A stretch of 25,818 nucleotides of DNA. Source: Syntrophorhabdaceae bacterium PtaU1.Bin034. GTDB taxonomy: Bacteria; Desulfobacterota_G; Syntrophorhabdia; Syntrophorhabdales; WCHB1-27. The position numbers were made by a program, and so were the translations under genes. Positions 22,896 to 25,818 of this stretch are shown piece by piece (positions within the stretch are counted from its first letter, which is position 1; each line of letters starts with the position of its first letter). The notes under the pieces are model-generated. The model was not told the origin of the DNA, ran no database searches, and saw nothing but the letters and a program-made list of their open reading frames with translations. Location: the NCBI GenBank assembly GCA_002067405.1, contig MVRP01000049.1:1-25818 (forward strand). Direction: 5' to 3'.

Positions 22896-23912
22896 TTACA
22901 GATACTTTTCTCCGAGTATCTCGGCAATCTGGACCGCGTTCAGGGCCGCACCTTTTCTGATGTTGTCGGCCACTACCCACATGTTGAGGCCGTTTGTGAT
23001 CGACTCGTCTTTTCTTATCCTGCCGACGAACGTCTCGTCCTTGCCGGCTGCATAGATGGCAAGGGGATAGACTTTGTTTGCAGGATCGTCCGCCACGATC
23101 ACGCCGGGCGCTGCAGAAAGGATCTTTCTCGCCTCATCCGGGGTCAACTCCTTCTCGAATTCCACATTGACCGATTCGGAATGGCCGTAGAATACGGGTA
23201 CCCTGACAGTCGTAGCCGTCACCTGAATGCTGTCGTCTTCCATGATCTTCTTCGTCTCGTTCACCATCTTCATCTCTTCCTTCGTATACCCGTTCTCGAG
23301 GAACACGTCTATATGGGGAAGACAGTTGAAGGCGATCTGGTGAGGATAGACGTTGTTGGTCACTTCTTTATTCCCATAGATGGCGAGTACCTGCGCCTCA
23401 AGCTCTGCAATAGCCTTTTTCCCTGTACCGGACACGGCCTGATACGTTGACACGACGACTCTCTTGATCCTGGCCACATCATGGAGGGGTTTGAGGACGA
23501 CCACCATCTGAATGGTTGAGCAATTGGGATTGGCGATGATGCCTCTATTCTTGTAATCCTTGATTGCGTGGGCATTCACTTCCGGCACCACGAGAGGGAT
23601 ATCGGGCTCCATCCGGAAAGCACTTGTATTGTCGATCACTACGCACCCGCTCTGGGCAGCGATGGGCGCGAATTTCTGGCTCACGGAACCACCGGCCGAA
23701 AAAAGGCCTATCTCAACGCCTTTAAAAGAATTCTCGTCCAGGACCTCGACCTTCACGTCGTGTCCTTTATAGGTAAAGGTCTTGCCGGCGCTCCTCTCGG
23801 ACGCGAGGAGCTTGAGGTTCTTCACCGGGAAGTTCCTCTGCTCAAGGGTCTCGATCATCTCATTTCCTACTGCTCCTGTTGCGCCGACTACAGCGACATT
23901 ATACGCTTTCAT
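22896..23912 (-). CDS. asd: Aspartate-semialdehyde dehydrogenase
   Basis: Reduces aspartyl-phosphate to aspartate semialdehyde with NADPH, the branch point to lysine/diaminopimelate, threonine, methionine and isoleucine. 338 residues, usual length. Motifs: nucleotide-binding GATGAVG (10-16), VVIDNTSAFR, VPEVN and the catalytic cysteine C131 in NPNCSTIQM. The start at 23912 is fixed by GGAGG seven bases upstream; its ATGA overlaps the leuD stop by four bases, so translation is coupled. It is the last gene before the operon terminator. In many bacteria leuB sits between leuD and asd; here it does not. Confidence 0.96.
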   Translation of the reverse strand: MKAYNVAVVGATGAVGNEMIETLEQRNFPVKNLKLLASERSAGKTFTYKGHDVKVEVLDENSFKGVEIGLFSAGGSVSQKFAPIAAQSGCVVIDNTSAFRMEPDIPLVVPEVNAHAIKDYKNRGIIANPNCSTIQMVVVLKPLHDVARIKRVVVSTYQAVSGTGKKAIAELEAQVLAIYGNKEVTNNVYPHQIAFNCLPHIDVFLENGYTKEEMKMVNETKKIMEDDSIQVTATTVRVPVFYGHSESVNVEFEKELTPDEARKILSAAPGVIVADDPANKVYPLAIYAAGKDETFVGRIRKDESITNGLNMWVVADNIRKGAALNAVQIAEILGEKYL

Positions 23913-24397
23913 TTTCGTTCCTCCAGTTTTCTTCTAAGATGGTTAATTAACCCCCCCTCACTGATGAGCTCCAGCATGAAGGGCGGTATGGGTTTTGCTT
24001 TCACTTCCATGTTTAGAGTCCTGATGAGGCCCGAGGCGAGTTCCACCTCTACAGTCTCTCCTTGGCCGATCTGGTCACACACATCCGCCTCGAGCAGGGC
24101 AAGTCCCTTGTTGAAGGCGTTCCGGTAGAATATTCTGGCGAAACTCTTTGCAATCACGACTGATATGCCGAGGGCCGTAATGGCGAGCGGTGCGTGTTCC
24201 CGGGATGAGCCGCACCCAAAATTGGTACCTGCAACGATGATATCGCCCTTCTGCACCTTCTGGGCAAAATCGGGCACGAGAGGCTCCATGCAGTGCTGCC
24301 CCAATATCCTGGGGTCAGTGAACGCAAGATAGCGGGCAGGAATGATGATATCCGTATCGATGTTGTCTCCGAATTTCCAGGCTCTTCCTTTCAGCAT
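23909..24397 (-). CDS. leuD: 3-isopropylmalate dehydratase, small subunit
   Basis: With LeuC, isomerises 2- to 3-isopropylmalate in leucine synthesis. 162 residues, the short form usual in anaerobes and archaea. The swivelling domain shows FGDNIDTDIIIPARYL (9-24), the substrate loop NFGCGSSREHAP (59-70) and FARIFYRNAFNKGL. The ATG shares one base with the leuC stop (TAATG), and the gene overlaps asd by four bases, so leuC, leuD and asd are one tightly coupled unit. Related aconitase-family pairs (homoaconitase, citraconate/methylmalate dehydratase) look similar, but the leuA end upstream favours the leucine role. Confidence 0.93.
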   Translation of the reverse strand: MLKGRAWKFGDNIDTDIIIPARYLAFTDPRILGQHCMEPLVPDFAQKVQKGDIIVAGTNFGCGSSREHAPLAITALGISVVIAKSFARIFYRNAFNKGLALLEADVCDQIGQGETVEVELASGLIRTLNMEVKAKPIPPFMLELISEGGLINHLRRKLEERK

Positions 24398-25659
24398 TAC
24401 ATGACCTCCCTCGGATGCGTTATTTCTCCTTTTATGGCACTTGCTGCTGCCACGGCTGCTCCTGCAAGATAAACCTCGCTTTCAGGGTGGCCCATCCTTC
24501 CCACAAAATTCCGGTTGGTGGTGGATACTGCCCTTTCGCCGCGTGCCAGGATTCCCATATGGCCGCCAAGACAGGGACCGCACGTGGGCGGGGAAATAAT
24601 GCAGCCGGCATCGAGATACGTCTCGAAATAACCACGATTAAGGGCAGTGTGATAGATTTCAGGCGTTGCGGGGATCACGATGCAGCGGACGTGCTTCGCC
24701 ACCTTCTTGCCCTGAAGGATTCCCGCCGCTATCTCGAGATCTTCCAGCCTGCCGTTCGTGCATGATCCGATAACGACCTGGTCTATGGCAACGTTCTTGA
24801 CTTCATCCACGTTTTTCACATTTGAAGGCAAAAAAGGAAGTGCCACCTGAGGCCCGAGCTTGCTGACGTTGATCTCGGTAATCTGCCTGTAATGGGCATC
24901 GGGATCACTTTCAAAGACCCTGTACTGACGTTTTGCGCGGTCAGCCACGTATTCCAATGTCTTCTTATCAACCTTGAATATGCCGTTCTTTGCTCCTGCC
25001 TCTATTGCCATATTTGCTACGGCGAACCGGGAGTCCATTGAGAGTGCCTCGATTGCGTCGCCCTCGAATTCCATTGCTTCGTAAAGTGCACCCTCTACCC
25101 CGATAGATCCGATGATATAGAGGATCAGGTCCTTTCCCGTCACCCACGGTTGCCATTCTCCCGAGCAGACGAACTTTATGCTCTCCGGCACCTTGAACCA
25201 GATGGAGCCCATAACCATGCCGTAGGTCACATCTGTGCTTCCCATTCCGGTCGAGAAAGCACCGAGGGCGCCGTAGGTACAGGTGTGACTGTCCGCGCCT
25301 ATTACCACGTCGCCGGGCAGGACCAGACCTTGCTCAGGCAAAAGCGCGTGCTCGACACCGCACGCCCCTCCCTCATAAAAATGGGTAATGCCGTGCTTCT
25401 TCGAGAACTCACGGATGATCTTGCAATTGGTTGCCGACTGTATGTCCTTGTTCGGAGTGAAGTGATCGAGGACGAAGACTACTTTCTCAGGATCAAAAAC
25501 CTTGGCAGCCCCGGCTTTTTCAAATTCCTCAAGAGACAGAGGAGCAGTAATATCATTGGCGAGGGCCAGGTCTATTCTCGCCTCTATTATCTCTCCGGCC
25601 TCCACGGATTCCTTTCCTGCGTGGGCGGCCAGTATTTTTTCCGTCATTGTCATTCCCAT
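24397..25659 (-). CDS. leuC: 3-isopropylmalate dehydratase, large subunit
   Basis: 420 residues, the shorter LeuC type that pairs with a roughly 160-residue LeuD. The 4Fe-4S ligands are C300 (GSCTNGR), C360 and C363 (PPTCGPC). Further aconitase-family motifs are [17 protein letters not shown] and [13 protein letters not shown]. The start at 25659 follows GGGGGT about five bases upstream; two more ATGs at codons 3 and 5 leave a small doubt. It lies 20 bases after the leuA stop, in one operon with leuD and asd. Confidence 0.95.
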   Translation of the reverse strand: MGMTMTEKILAAHAGKESVEAGEIIEARIDLALANDITAPLSLEEFEKAGAAKVFDPEKVVFVLDHFTPNKDIQSATNCKIIREFSKKHGITHFYEGGACGVEHALLPEQGLVLPGDVVIGADSHTCTYGALGAFSTGMGSTDVTYGMVMGSIWFKVPESIKFVCSGEWQPWVTGKDLILYIIGSIGVEGALYEAMEFEGDAIEALSMDSRFAVANMAIEAGAKNGIFKVDKKTLEYVADRAKRQYRVFESDPDAHYRQITEINVSKLGPQVALPFLPSNVKNVDEVKNVAIDQVVIGSCTNGRLEDLEIAAGILQGKKVAKHVRCIVIPATPEIYHTALNRGYFETYLDAGCIISPPTCGPCLGGHMGILARGERAVSTTNRNFVGRMGHPESEVYLAGAAVAAASAIKGEITHPREVM

Positions 25660-25679
25660 CTTTTACCCCCTTCTGCCTT

Positions 25680-25818
25680 TTAGAATCGGACTTGTATCGG
25701 CTCTCCTTCTTTTTTTGCTTCCTTGCGCCTTTTCACGAAATCCAGTTTATTCAGTGCGTTGATGTAAGCTTTTCCCGACGCAACGATCACGTCTGTATCA
25801 ACCCCTTTCCCGATGACC
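25680..25818 (-). CDS. leuA: 2-isopropylmalate synthase, C-terminal end (rest outside window)
   Basis: The last 45 codons of a minus-strand gene that begins beyond the window edge. The residues VIGKGVDTDVIVASGKAYIN and then ALNKL are the C-terminal signature of the LeuA regulatory domain, which binds leucine for feedback inhibition. A Lys/Glu-rich tail follows, ending QVRF and TAA (25682-25680). LeuA condenses acetyl-CoA with 2-ketoisovalerate as the first committed step of leucine synthesis. Only 20 bases separate it from leuC, so it leads the operon. Confidence 0.9.
   Translation of the reverse strand, partial: VIGKGVDTDVIVASGKAYINALNKLDFVKRRKEAKKEGEPIQVRF

Overview
The window (about 25.8 kb, moderately GC-rich) looks like a chromosomal segment of a diderm anaerobe. 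The best guess is a Deltaproteobacteria/Desulfobacterota-type syntroph or sulfate-reducer relative, for example Syntrophorhabdus-like. The reasons are two full-length AMP-forming acetyl-CoA synthetases, a fused ADP-forming acyl-CoA synthetase/GNAT protein, an iron-sulfur flavoprotein, a ferritin-like di-iron protein, a complete PNAG (pga) set with an outer-membrane porin, and the gene content of the leu-asd cluster. The taxonomic call is inference. I see no tRNA, rRNA, CRISPR array, transposase or prophage gene.

Layout. 1-433: 3' end of an unrecognised gene. 775-2751 (+): first acetyl-CoA synthetase, closed by a perfect 20-bp terminator hairpin shared with the convergent 884-residue ATP-grasp/CoA-ligase/GNAT protein (2954-5608, -). 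5753-7496 (-): a coupled soluble PAS histidine kinase and NarL-type response regulator. 7848-12084 (+): pgaA and pgaB. 12159-13936 (-): pgaD and pgaC, facing pgaAB across a 26-bp perfect GC hairpin. 13937-14506: structured non-coding DNA. 14507-15831 (-): iron-sulfur flavoprotein and TtcA-like PP-loop enzyme, with overlapping stop and start codons. 16098-16299: tandem repeat of about 76 bp. 16330-16839 (+): ferritin-like protein. 16932-18929 (-): second acetyl-CoA synthetase, with a promoter, a CRP/FNR- or Rex-like palindrome and a possible leader peptide upstream. 19399-19590 (+): rpmB. 19587-21722 (-): bifunctional Rel. 21855-22767 (+): three small genes (coiled coil, possible small membrane protein, zinc ribbon). 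22896-25818 (-): asd, leuD, leuC and the 3' end of leuA, without leuB between leuD and asd.

How it fits together. Acetate/acetyl-CoA interconversion is represented three times (two Acs and one ADP-forming-type ligase fused to an acetyltransferase). The fusion may make or use acetyl-CoA, or may act as a Pat-like regulator that acetylates the Acs catalytic lysine. The pga genes would build and export partially de-N-acetylated poly-N-acetylglucosamine: PgaC/D in the inner membrane, PgaB in the periplasm, PgaA in the outer membrane. The two-component pair diverges from pgaA, and similar TTTACCA/TGGTAAA half-sites lie upstream of both pga arms, which suggests shared control. I found no clearly new defence or mobile system. 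The most promising leads are the split pga locus with its shared operator-like motif, the ATP-grasp-first ligase/GNAT fusion, and the 76-bp repeat.
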